From Acidithiobacillus sulfurivorans (GTDB lineage: Bacteria > Pseudomonadota > Gammaproteobacteria > Acidithiobacillales > Acidithiobacillaceae), in contig NZ_JAAOMP010000077.1 of NCBI RefSeq assembly GCF_018853815.1, positions 1-49,076 on the forward strand: DNA of 49,076 nucleotides, in the 5' to 3' direction. Shown piece by piece: positions 34,095-44,300 of the stretch (its first letter is position 1; every line of letters starts with the position of its first letter). The notes under the pieces are model-generated. The model was not told where the DNA came from and did no database searches. It saw only the letters and a list, made by a program, of their open reading frames with translations. The translations under genes and the position numbers were made by a program.

Positions 34095-34105
34095 GGTTTT
34101 CCTCC

Positions 34106-34402
34106 TTACAATGACAAGGTGTTTTCCCGTGCCCACTTATGCAAGTATTCGGGTTCTATCGGTTGATCCGGATCGATTTTCAGACCCAATACGGCAGCAA
34201 CAATATGCCGTTCCGTTTCATGGGTAGGGTCGGCCAATACTTTTTCCAGGAATTTGGAATCCCGACGATCCAGCGCACGGTTAAAGCGCTCGATATAGGA
34301 CAGGTAATGATGGTCGTGCGGGTCCACAACACGACCATTTCGACCCAGAAGTTCCGGGCTCAGGCGTATCTTACGCGCCTGTTCCCGGTTCCTTGTGATC
34401 AC
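34106..34402 (-). CDS. hypothetical soluble protein (98 aa)
   Basis: Charged, His-rich near the N-terminus (VVDPHDHHYLSYIERF), otherwise helical. It starts with GTG that overlaps the TGA of the preceding gene (GTGA). It is the second gene of the P5 operon. No membrane segment or signal peptide. No family recognised. Confidence 0.65.
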   Translation of the reverse strand: MITRNREQARKIRLSPELLGRNGRVVDPHDHHYLSYIERFNRALDRRDSKFLEKVLADPTHETERHIVAAVLGLKIDPDQPIEPEYLHKWARENTLSL

Positions 34403-35508
34403 GCAACTTCCTTGCCGACGTTGCGGTCCTTGCCCTGGCCCAGGCGGGTATCCAGGATTTTTTGAAGGTTCTTCATGCCGGGGCTGGTAATGTCCGTGCC
34501 TTTAGCTGGGTGCAAAAGTGCGGTGTTTTTGCTTTTTCCTTGTATCGGCGTCTTGCTCTTGCTTTCAAAGAACTGCACCTGGCGGTCTTCACCTATCTTG
34601 GCACCAAAACCATCACCGCGTATTACCAATCCACCATCTTTCCCATCTTTGACTTCCAGCTTAGATTGCCTGGAAATCAGATTTTTGTCTTCTTGTGCTG
34701 TTAAGGTCGCCAGTAGATTGCCTTCCTTGTCTGGATATACTCTCAACGAGTACCATTTTTCCTCACCGTTTGCTCCTTGTTCTGCTGATAGCAGATTTGC
34801 TTCATGTCCTGGGAGTGGGCCTTTGTTTTCGACCTGAGTGGGAGCGATTCCTTGTTCCACCATCCGGTTGTGGAGTCCTTCGGTGACTTCTGTGAAATAC
34901 TTTTCGCGGGCAGATGCGGCGACCTTGTTCAGCACATCCTTGTCCATCCCCTGCGCCTTCAAAGGCTCCTGAGCCGCTGCCGCCAAATCGCGGGCTTTTT
35001 CAAAGTGACCTTCAGCCGCCTTGATTTCCTGTCCATCAGGATCTTTCAGAGTAGCCACATGGTCCACAAAAGTGCGGCCATCCTTTTCTTTTTCGCTGGC
35101 GAAACCACCCACAGTGACATCCGTACCAGCATGTTCCTTGATGGCCGTATCCAGTTTGGCAATCAGGCGTTGCGCAAATTCTGACTTCATGTCAGCAGAC
35201 AACGTTGTTTTGCCCTGATCAGATTCCAGGACTACGCGCAATTTGTTGAAAGTCAGTCCGCCGCCCTGAGTTTCAGCATGTTCCACGCCCATCAATTTGC
35301 CGCTCAAATTGGTTTCGTAACGTGCGCCATTTTCTTTGAGGATGGACCGAACCTGATCGCGTTTTTCTTTGGTGAAGCCCTTCTTCCATTCGGCATCGCC
35401 GATGGCTTTTTTCGCTTCACCAATCGCCTTATCTGTTGCTTCGTCTTTCACGGGCAGAAAGGCATCCGCCAGCGTGTTGAATTCCATCAATCGATTATGC
35501 TGTGCCAT
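34399..35508 (-). CDS. hypothetical soluble protein (369 aa)
   Basis: A soluble, Lys/Asp/Glu-rich protein. Its first 150 residues (MEFNTLADAFLPVKD...FNKLRVVLESDQGKTTLSAD) alternate strands and helices; the C-terminal third is Lys/Gly-rich (LISRQSKLEVKDGKDGG). No signal peptide, no catalytic motif I can name. It is the first gene of the operon under the double promoter element P5 and so may be abundant. A DNA-binding or anti-defence role is only a possibility. Confidence 0.72.
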   Translation of the reverse strand: MAQHNRLMEFNTLADAFLPVKDEATDKAIGEAKKAIGDAEWKKGFTKEKRDQVRSILKENGARYETNLSGKLMGVEHAETQGGGLTFNKLRVVLESDQGKTTLSADMKSEFAQRLIAKLDTAIKEHAGTDVTVGGFASEKEKDGRTFVDHVATLKDPDGQEIKAAEGHFEKARDLAAAAQEPLKAQGMDKDVLNKVAASAREKYFTEVTEGLHNRMVEQGIAPTQVENKGPLPGHEANLLSAEQGANGEEKWYSLRVYPDKEGNLLATLTAQEDKNLISRQSKLEVKDGKDGGLVIRGDGFGAKIGEDRQVQFFESKSKTPIQGKSKNTALLHPAKGTDITSPGMKNLQKILDTRLGQGKDRNVGKEVA

Positions 35509-35555
35509 GGTACGTTCCTCATGCTAAATAACCCCGTAAACTTCCCGGGTACGCA

Positions 35556-35585
35556 TGGGTATAGCACCGACGTTTATGGTATAGC
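35556..35585 (-). promoter_or_regulatory. shared promoter element P5, two copies 20 bp apart
   Basis: GGTATAGC at 35558-35565 and again at 35578-35585 on the plus strand, that is two GCTATACC on the minus strand with start positions 20 bp apart. The proximal copy has the TGC extension. They lie 50-80 bp upstream of the 369-aa gene. The distal copy continues ATAAAC as at P2. Confidence 0.7.
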
Positions 35586-35723
35586 GTGAATACATCCAAT
35601 CACTGGGAATGCTGAGAAATAAATAGCTATGTGCAAAATCTAGTTGGGAACCTATGTCCTCAGTGACCCAAATACTGGAGATACTTTCTGCGCCAAGAGT
35701 TGGAAGATAAATTTGTAAAACTT

Positions 35724-35825
35724 TTACCTGGACTTTCTCTGGTTAATAAGATGGTGCTTGCTTGCCCAAAGTAGTTGGATATTTTCTTTAGCATCCTTGA
35801 TTCGGTATTTTCTGCTCGCCCCCGG
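35724..35825 (-). pseudogene. 3' part of a gene split by IS3 (C-terminal 33 residues)
   Basis: Read leftward from the IS3 left end, the frame gives PGASRKYRIKDAKENIQLLW and a basic end, then TAA. It continues in frame with the 5' part beyond the IS3 element at 37473-37871: 399 + 102 nt make 167 codons. No ribosome-binding site serves it here, so it is a dead fragment. Confidence 0.7.
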
Positions 35826-35895
35826 TGTCAGGGTAGTTGTCGCCTCTCTGAAATGGAGTCAGGTGTAGGGTGGGGGCGGAAAGTGGATTATCGAG

Positions 35896-36396
35896 ATGAA
35901 GGGTTATTCAGCAGAACGTAAGGCCGCTGTATTGCAGAAGATGTTGCCGCCCACCAGTTTGTCCGTGGCGGAACTGGCCAAACAGGAAGGGATTTCTGAT
36001 GTTACGCTGTACCATTGGCGTAAGCAGGCCATAGCGAGTGGGGCGATGAGTGCAGTGACCAAGAAGACAGCAGAGGGCTGGTCTGCCGAGTCCAAGTTGG
36101 CAGCGGTGGTGGAAACGGCCCTGCTGTCCGAGGTGGAGTTGAGCCAGTATTGCCGGGAGAAGGGACTGTATCCCGAGCAGGTAAAGGCTTGGAAGCAGGC
36201 CTGCCTTGTTGGGCAGCAGACCGCCACCCAACAGAAACAGACAGCGGGTGCGCAAGGCCGTGTAGACCAGAAACGGATTCGCGAGTTGGAGCGGGAACTG
36301 CGTCGCAAAGACAAGGCCTTAGCCGAAGCGGCTGCGCTGTTGATCTTGCGAAAAAAATTGAACGCCCTCTGGGGGGACGACGCCGGGGAAGATTAA
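35896..36396 (+). CDS. IS3-family OrfA (166 aa)
   Basis: An N-terminal helix-turn-helix region (TSLSVAELAKQEGISDVTLYHWRKQA) is followed by a second helical region and a leucine-zipper-like helix (RIRELERELRRKDKALAEAAALLILRKK). It binds the element ends. The end (NALWGDDAGED) is typical of the OrfA ending LxKKxxALWG. At codon 153-154 lies a run of seven A (36351-36357) in the register A AAA AAA, which allows a -1 shift into OrfB. Confidence 0.9.
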   Translation: MKGYSAERKAAVLQKMLPPTSLSVAELAKQEGISDVTLYHWRKQAIASGAMSAVTKKTAEGWSAESKLAAVVETALLSEVELSQYCREKGLYPEQVKAWKQACLVGQQTATQQKQTAGAQGRVDQKRIRELERELRRKDKALAEAAALLILRKKLNALWGDDAGED

Positions 36397-37442
36397 CCCC
36401 GGTCCCGGAGCGGCAACAATTGGTCGCATGGATACAGGAAGCTGCTGACGGCGGCGCCCGCCGGTCGCGGGCCTGCGCAGAAGTGGGCTTATCATTACGT
36501 ACCGTCCAGCGATGGACAGAGGAGCAGGGAATGGTGAAGGCGGATGCCCGCACGACGGTCGAACGACCGGCACCCAGCAACAAGCTGAGTGAAGCCGAGG
36601 TGCAGGAGGTGCTGGACGCCTGTCATCGTCCGGATACCGCACACCTGCCACCGACCCAGATTGTGCCACGGCTGGCGGATGAGGGGGTTTATCTGGCATC
36701 GGAGTCCACCTTCTACCGGATCCTCAAGGCCGAGGGCATGGGGGCACGACGGGGTCGGGCGCACCTGCCCCGCAAGGAGAAGTTACCCACCACCCATACG
36801 GCCACCGCAGCCAACACCGTCTGGTCTTGGGATATCACGTACTTGCCGTCGCCGGTGCGTGGGCAATACTACTACCTCTACCTCTTTGAGGACCTATACA
36901 GCCGCAAGGCGGTGGCCTGGGAGGTCCATACGGAGGAGAGTGGCGAGTATGCCGCTGCGCTCATCCAAAGGGGCTTTACGGTGGAGCAATGCTGGCGGCA
37001 GCCATTGGTCTTGCACTCCGACAATGGTGCCCCGATGAAATCATCCACCCTGCTGGCCAAGCTTTATGATCTGGGGATCACGCCATCCCGTGGCCGACCA
37101 CGGGTCAGCAATGACAACCCGTATTCAGAGTCGCTGTTCCGGACGCTGAAATACTGCCCACAGTGGCCGGAAAGCGGCTTTGCAAGCCTTGAAGCTGCCC
37201 GGATCTGGGTGCGTGACTTCATCGCCTGGTACAACCATGAGCATCGTCACAGCCGCATTCGCTTCGTCACCCCCGCCCAGCGCCATCGGGGCGAGGATCA
37301 TGCACTGCTGACGAGGCGCCATGACCTCTATGAGGCGGCCAAGGCGAGAAACCCAGCGCGCTGGTCAGGCCACACACGCAATTGGACACCCGTCGGTGCG
37401 GTAGATCTGAACCCGCAGCGGCAGGATAAAAAGGTTACTTAA
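36357..37442 (+). CDS. IS3-family OrfB integrase domain, made by -1 frameshift (about 361 codons)
   Basis: After the A7 slip the frame reads IERPLGGRRRGRLTPVPERQ and continues through an HTH-like part (ARRSRACAEVGLSLRTVQRW) to the DDE integrase core: WSWDITYLPSP (first Asp), LHSDNGAPMKS (second Asp), SNDNPYSESLFRTLKY (Glu). It ends with the motif YNHEHRHSRIRFVTPAQRH. No good independent start is visible, so the active product is probably the OrfAB fusion of about 514 aa. Confidence 0.9.
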   Translation: MERPLGGRRRGRLTPVPERQQLVAWIQEAADGGARRSRACAEVGLSLRTVQRWTEEQGMVKADARTTVERPAPSNKLSEAEVQEVLDACHRPDTAHLPPTQIVPRLADEGVYLASESTFYRILKAEGMGARRGRAHLPRKEKLPTTHTATAANTVWSWDITYLPSPVRGQYYYLYLFEDLYSRKAVAWEVHTEESGEYAAALIQRGFTVEQCWRQPLVLHSDNGAPMKSSTLLAKLYDLGITPSRGRPRVSNDNPYSESLFRTLKYCPQWPESGFASLEAARIWVRDFIAWYNHEHRHSRIRFVTPAQRHRGEDHALLTRRHDLYEAAKARNPARWSGHTRNWTPVGAVDLNPQRQDKKVT

Positions 37443-37472
37443 AAAATGGGTGACGCGACAACTACCTTGACA

Positions 37473-37871
37473 GACGCCGCTCGCAGAGTCCACTACTGAC
37501 AAATCAACGAGGTTGAAAAACTTGCCATAGCGTTGAGGATCGCAGACCATTATTCCGTCATGTATTTCGAACTGATGCTCATAGAACTCACCTTCTGCAA
37601 GCCTGATGCCTTTGTTTTCATAGTTAATCAAAATGCCGCACTTGTGATTGTTCTCATAGCTCCCCTCGATAAGGGTGAGAACAAGTGGCCTTCTTCCTGC
37701 ATTTATGGCCTTGAAATAAAAACTGTAGTACTCGCCAGTTTGCTCATGCAGGTATGCGTGGGATTCCGTTTTAAGTCGAGAACGATCACGGAATGCCACA
37801 TATGCTGATAGGGCGAAGCTGCATACTGATAGCACGATGGCCACGATAGACAGAGTGAGTTGAATTGTCAT
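37473..37871 (-). pseudogene. 5' part of the gene split by IS3 (N-terminal 133 residues)
   Basis: The N-terminus is a membrane anchor (about residues 5-27), then a soluble beta-rich part with YSFYFKAINAGRRPLVLTLIEG, KGIRLAEGEFYEHQF and GKFFNLVDLSVVDSASGV. The frame then runs into IS3 sequence. The missing end lies at 35724-35825, giving a 166-aa protein when joined. It resembles small anchored proteins of unknown function. The ATG at 37871 is 30 bp after the 55-aa gene, so it may have been the third gene of a short operon. Confidence 0.7.
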
Positions 37872-37901
37872 TATTCAATGGGCAACGTGTTGACCGAATT
37901 G

Positions 37902-38069
37902 TTATGCCTCGACGCCATTCGCTATAGTTCTCCGCTCCAGCAACTTGCTCAACTCGTACTCAAGTATGGCCCCTGATGCGCGAATTAAATGTTCAAGCTG
38001 CTCTTCCGTCATGCCCGATCCCTTTTCGCCATTGGGCTTCAAAGGCCAATAAAACCGTGGTTCGTTCAT
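37902..38069 (-). CDS. micro-gene, 55 aa
   Basis: The product MNEPRFYWPLKPNGEKGSGM... goes on with a helical, acidic half (TEEQLEHLIRASGAILEYEL). Its ATG overlaps the TGA of the 39-aa gene (ATGA), and a third gene follows 30 bp later. The clean overlap and protein-like composition argue that it is real. Function unknown. Confidence 0.5.
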   Translation of the reverse strand: MNEPRFYWPLKPNGEKGSGMTEEQLEHLIRASGAILEYELSKLLERRTIANGVEA

Positions 38070-38185
38070 TGCACAGCCCAATCACGGGCTTCTTTTAGAG
38101 GATCATGAGAATTCGCCGATGCGTGCAGCTTATGATAAATTGCACGCCCCAAATCAAGGCTCTTAGCATCCTGTCGCATCAGCAT
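38066..38185 (-). CDS. micro-gene, 39 aa
   Basis: AAGGA precedes the ATG at 38185, and the TGA overlaps the ATG of the next gene. The product is helical (MLMRQDAKSLDLGRAIYHKL...; DPLKEARDWAVQ). About 25 bp upstream on the minus strand is GATATACC, close to the shared promoter motif. Function unknown. Confidence 0.5.
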   Translation of the reverse strand: MLMRQDAKSLDLGRAIYHKLHASANSHDPLKEARDWAVQ

Positions 38186-38266
38186 CGATCATTCCTTACT
38201 GTATGATTCGTGGTATATCTTCACACTGCACAGACTGCGATTCAAGCTTTGCAAACCCACCTCCAA

Positions 38267-38287
38267 AGCCCGAACAAAGTCCGGGCT
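38267..38287 (-). terminator. weak hairpin after the 2014-aa gene
   Basis: AGCCCG (38267-38272) and CGGGCT (38282-38287) form a 6-bp stem with a 9-nt loop, 20 bp past the stop codon. Only TTT follows on the minus strand, so it is a weak terminator candidate. Confidence 0.35.
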
Positions 38288-38306
38288 GCATTTCACGCAT
38301 GAGACA

Positions 38307-41300
38307 TCAGATTTCCAAACCCGCTTTCTTTCGCTCCGGTTCGCGCTGCTGTTCCGGTGCCCTGACACGCGCACCGATAACCTGAGGGTTTTCGCCGTCT
38401 TTCAATACATCGATTTGCACCCGCTGGCCGGGTTTTACGTCCAGCCTGGTTGCCGCATCATAGGGATAACTATAATTCCCCTGCTGCAGGACCAACGTGC
38501 CTTTATCCGCATTATAGGACTTCAGTATGCCCGTGTAGCGACTAATCTTGGGCGGGTCCTTGTCCTCTTGTGGAAGAGGGTTCGGCTCGGGTTGCTTGAT
38601 GGTCTCGGGATCTGGAGATGTGGCTTTCTGTTCCGGTTCCTTGCCTTTGTTTATCCCCACTTCGGAAAGCAAAACAATGCCTGCCTTTTCGGAAGGCAGA
38701 ACAATGCCTGCCTTTTCCAGTGCGGGAAGCCATTGGCCCTCGGAGTCCACGTCCCGCGCGGCTTTGATAAACTGCGTAAGCCGTGTGTCTTTCACCGTGC
38801 GGTAAATGTTTTCTTCCTTATTCAGTAAACCGTACTCAAGGACCGCCCCCTTTTTCCTGGAAAAGGTATCCGTGAAACCCATTTCAGCACTGCTGGACAG
38901 ATATTCATGTCCATTCAGCACCACTTCCTGACCCTGCCCATTCCGCGTCCGAATGTGCAGGCTTTTCAGGTCGTCATAGCGGTTTTGCAGATTCTTTAAG
39001 GGCTTCTCGATAGCCCGTGCAGCCGCTTTTTCAGCTTGTTCTGATTTCATGGCCTGCACGACTTCTGAACCCGCCCATTTTTCCAGCGTTTCCACCCTGG
39101 CCTTTTGGGTCTTGCCCAAGGTTTCTCCGGTCAGTCGCTCAAAGATTTCCTGGCTGGCAGGGTTTTGGCTGTTGTGTCCAATGGTGGACAACAGTTTGGG
39201 CAAATCTTTGTTGTCCACCGCGTCGATGAACCGGGTCAGCATCGGGTTATCCGTACTTTCCACCTGAATACCATGCTTCCAGAAAACCGCCTGGCCCATC
39301 TCCGATTTGCTCAGGTTCTCGGGATTTTTCAGGAGTTCCTTGCCATGCGCTTTCAGGTTTTCGGTGAATTGGTTGTCAAGTTCCTTGGAAAAAGCAGAGA
39401 GATTCTGACCATGCCGACGAGTAGCATTTTGTACGTCATCCATCAGTGGCATTTTGCTGATTTCATCCGGCGTAAAACCCGCCTTTTCCAACGTTAGCCA
39501 GTTTTTATTGGCCCCTCTGTCCGGCCCTTCACGAATGATGCCCAGCACGTCATCTACGCCCGCCGGAAAATCCGCACGGACTTTCCGGTGTCCCTCAAAA
39601 TCCACGGGAGCAAGCTCCTCATGGCGATCTTTGATGGTGTCCATCAAATCATGCACAGAGTCGGGCAAGTATTCGTAAAAATCACGGACGCTTTCCAGTG
39701 CAGCTTCCTTTTCGTTTTTAAATCCCGTATCCAGGGCTATGTCCTTGTTGGCTTCTGCGCTCATATCCAGTCCCAGATAGTTCTTGACCATCTTGGCCGC
39801 CGGATCATCAAAACCCATTTCTTTCATGGCCTCATTTGGTTTGAGGCTCAAGGCGGTTAGCAGCCGCATACTTTCTTCACTATTACGCTTCTCAAAGTAA
39901 ATCAAGCTGAGAAAATGCGTGCCATCATCTTTTTCAACATTGCGTAGCACGGCTTCAAAATAATGGGCTTTCCCTGCAGGGTTGGCCCTGTCACGCGCCA
40001 CAAAAACCGATTCCCCTTTCTCGTTGATTTCGGGAGAAAAACGGACATAGGTCGTATCGGATTGTATACCCATGTTGCCTTTTGCATCTGGGCCATAATC
40101 AGAAAGTACGACCCGCCCCAGAAGATCCTGACCACTTGCAGAGGCGAAGACGGACAAGCTTTCGTGCGGAGGTGGTAGATGCTTCGCAACAAACGCAGGG
40201 GAGATCTCTGCGCGATCTTTGAGTGACATCAATTCAGGATATTTTTCCTGTTTGATTTCCAGCAAGTTTTGCGGCGTAAAATGGTAATCCAGTTCAGCAC
40301 CTGCCCGGGTGATTTCCTCAATGTTGATGTACCCCATTTCAGGCGCCCCTTCCCCCAAATCCGCCAGGCCAAAAGCCTGCTTTTGACGCGGGAAGCCAGA
40401 TCCTTCATTTTCAGGGTCACCACGGTCCTTCTCAATAATGAAAAACTGCGCATTGCCGGGGCCAAAGTAACGCAAGGCCGCCACCTTTTCCGCATCGGAT
40501 CTGCCGTCCGTTTCATAGGTCTGCGGCATGTCCATGATGATATTGTTCAGTTCCTGCATTTTGTCTCCGTAAAAAGCTTTTCCTTCTTTATCACGAAGCA
40601 ATTGATCGGTCGCCAGAGCCTGTCTGTCGCCCAGGAAATAGCGGACCTTTTCCGGCACTCTTTCGGGTGTCGGCGAGGTTTTTCCATAATGCAGGTTGTT
40701 TTCCGCGTGAAAGGCATTGACGGCTTTTTCAATGCGGTCTCTTCGGGCTGCGGAATGGCCGCCCTTTTCGGCAGAGGCTATTTCCGGAGGCACCACACCA
40801 CTGACCTGATGCCGGACGGTCTGCTTGAATTTCTCAGGCGGCATGGTCTGTATGCCGGGATAAACCTTCCACTCCTGACCGGACCGATACAGGTTCTGTA
40901 ATTTAACCTGTTGGTCATCCAGGCCCACCAGAATCGAATTAGTGTTCCAGTCGGCACCAAAATGGTTTTCGTGCGTAGTCACGAAATCCCCCACATGGAA
41001 TCCTTGGGTTTTCTCAGGTTCCGGAGCCAAAGCACGGTCAAACCCTACCGCCTGCTCCATAGCGATCTCGCGAAACTGTCCGTCCCGCCCATAGATCCGC
41101 GCCTCCATACCCTGATCTGGCCCCGTCTCCGCCCGCAGGTGATAACGGACATCACTGGTGTTGGTATCCAGAGCATCGACGACACGACCAGAGAAGGGCA
41201 TTGACTTGGCATTGTTCTGTTCGTGCGGTTCAAAGCGAACCAAATCACCCACCTGGGGGCGATCCATGCGCTGCGCGCCTTCATTAAGCTGGGAAGCAAC

Positions 41301-44300
41301 CAGTTTCGCGGTGTCAGGGGAGAAGCCACCCGCCTCACCATACTCTACAGGATTATCCTGGATGGCTTTGGCCCATTGTGTAGCCTGTTGTGGGTCGGTA
41401 CGCCCCTGACGGGTTACGAAGGATTCCGCATTGGCAACAGGGTCACTAAAACCGGCATAATCAGGATGTTCACCTTGCCGAATGCTGTGGCGTTCTTGCA
41501 GGAAAGCCACCAGATCGGTGTCGAGTTGGATTTCCACCATTTTTTCCAATCCAGAACGGTCCCAATCAGGATTGAACCTCGAAAGGCTACCATCCGGTCC
41601 ATAGACTTCTACCCAATTTTTGGGGTTGCCATATGTTTCTTGTGCCAAGCGCAAATCTTCGGGATCTTTCAAATCGTAAACAATCTGTTCTCGCACACCT
41701 TCTACCAGCTTCGCCCATGGATCAATAAGCCATTCGTTATTGATCAGCGCGAAGTCGTGCCCCTCATGCCACCCTTCCTTGGATACTGCACAATCTGGGT
41801 TATCGGCCACATTAAATCCGACTACGCGAACAGAATGACCCGTCAAAGCCTGCTGCACCTGCAGTGCGTAATTCGTGCAAGCAATGGCATCTGTTCCATC
41901 CTTAAAAATGCTGCCGCCTTCACCTTCATGGGCCGTTTCATCATAAATTACGCCCATTGCTTTATCTGTTCCAAAGCGGGTATCCAGCCATGATTTTGTT
42001 AAAGTCTGCGCATCCATAGTGAGCGTCTTCTTCAGCGTTGACGCCTGTTCAGGCGCCCGATCAATCTTCAAATCATTCAAATCCGCTATTCCAGCGAAGC
42101 TTGCAGCGGCTCCTTCCAGTGTATGGAAAGAAGTTGTTCTTACAGATTCTCCTTTGAAAGAAGCCAGTTGGTATCCACCATCCTCAGATACATCATGCGG
42201 AAACTTCACGGTAACCTGATTGTCGGTCTTCATTGGGGCAGAGAATAGATAACCGTTTTCCACAGCATACGCTAGATATTTCGATAGATTTTCTGACGAA
42301 TCCTGGTGTTCCTGAATATCCAGGCGCAACTGATCAAGGGTAAGCGTCTTCCGGAAATCCGGGGGCGGAACCACCCGATATTTTTCAAAATCCGCTTCCG
42401 TGGCAGGGCGCAAGTTGGCCTTTTCGCTGTCCAGCAAATGGAATCCTCCATTTCTCCAGTCGCGTTCGCCGGCCAATGGCGTGAAAAAATCAGGCGCTTC
42501 ATCCTGGCGTATAAAGCCCAGTGTGTGTTCTTCATAGACAAAATATTTGTCGTTGTCTGCAGGGATTGATTTCACGCTATTGTCCTGACTGATCAGTGGC
42601 TCACCCCCCTCAAGAACAATTTTTCGTTCATAGGCATTGACCGCATTTTCAAACTGCTCACGAATCTCCCGATTTTGCAGATTGTCAGAGGCTAGATCCG
42701 GAGAGACAACGCCCTTGCGGACTTCGAGCAACTGTTCTTTAAGATCGGCCAGTTGGTGTACGTCATCTTTGCCCGCAGACATGACAAATCCCCGAAAGTC
42801 CTGTGATGGGACTTCCCCTTCCTGGTAAGGGTAAATCCATCGGGATGCAACTGCCGACAGTTTGCCGTCATCGTTGGTTCGCAGGTGGGTAACAATGCCC
42901 AGTCGTTCACGATCTGCAAACACTCCCTGTTCATTCAGGCTCTTTTCGCGGGTGCGAATCAAATCGCCTACCTGCAGATTTTGAATGTTCGCCATCCTCG
43001 GATTTCTCTCTGGATTTTCACGCGCCTTTTCCACCTCAGCGAGTACCGCTTGATCGGCCTGATTGCGAGAATCATCCATACCCATGGTCTGTTTATAAGC
43101 CTCCGTGATGGGATCAATGGCGTCCAGGTCAGGTCCGGGAGTGACGGCACCCGGGATGTGCTCTACCATGTTATCCGGCAGTACCATGGGCACGAGGTTA
43201 TCCCCCCCGCCCAGGATGGGAGCGCCGCTCGGGAATCGATCAATGGACCGCAATCGTGTGGCTTCGCCGGGCTGGGCATTGTCCAGTACGATACCTTCCA
43301 CCTCCTGTCCAACTTCATTTCTGAACCGCAAATAATCGCCACGAGAAACACCTGGCATTTCCTGTTGTTGTTCCACCGATAATTCCGGCGTCCGTTCGAT
43401 CAGGTAATCACTGATTTTTTGCGCATCGCTAATGGCATTCATGATCTCTTTTTGTCGATCCTTTTCTGGTAGAGCTCTCAGCCAACTGGTCAAATAAGCT
43501 GCCGTATTATCAACCCCAGCAATCACTTCGCGGCCTTCTTCCTGCTTTTGTGCGTCTGGCGAGAAACCGATACCTAAGCTTAAAGCCGTCATGGCAGCAG
43601 ATAATTCCGCCCGTAGTTCTTCTTTCGCGTATTTTTGAGACCCAAAGCGGCCAGACAAATCCCGATTCAAACGATTTTGGTGGCCGGTAGAATGGGAGAG
43701 TTCATGTAGGAAAATCGTGTCGTGGTCGCGACCAGTCTGAAATGTTTCGATGGGCGGCATATTCACTCGGTCCTCCACAGGACGATAAAATGCCCGCGAA
43801 CCAGAATGCTGCACACCTACACCCATGTTTTCCGCTAATTTGGGGATGCGTTCATCTACAGCATTGTTTCGACCGGGTAATTCTTGCTCCCGATCTTTTG
43901 GAGGAATACCGTCAATTTGTGAAGCGTGAAAAACCTTGTAATATCTCACACCCTTACGTCTTTCTTCCGGAGTGATATCCTCTGCTCCAGCGTCTCGCAG
44001 CCTCTGGATCTCTTCTTCGGTACGCTTGTGCTTGTAATCTGACCATTTTTCAATGGTCGTACCATGTTCGCCTTTGCGTACCTGCCAACCAGCATCTGCG
44101 GCTTGCTTGTAAGTCATCCAGCGATTGTCTCCGGGGTCTGGCGAAAACATCATGAGATTTTCTGCATTGACTCCACGATAAGGTTTACCCGTGATCGCAT
44201 TGAAAGGCATTTCCATCTCACCGGCGTCCCAGGGCTTTTGCCACCAGGCGTCGTTTTTCTCAATAGAAGTCAGTAAGCTTTCAGCGAGTTCCGCCCGTAG

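Larger units (their letters stand above)
35826..37472 (+). mobile_element. IS3-family insertion sequence
   Basis: Ends are TGTCAGGGTAGTTGTCGC at 35826 and its complement with a few changes at the right end (GCGACAACTACCTTGACA, ending 37472). About 1647 bp, with two overlapping transposase frames. No 3-bp target duplication is seen (CGG left, GAC right), unlike most IS3 insertions, which may mean a later rearrangement. It splits a small minus-strand gene. Confidence 0.9.
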
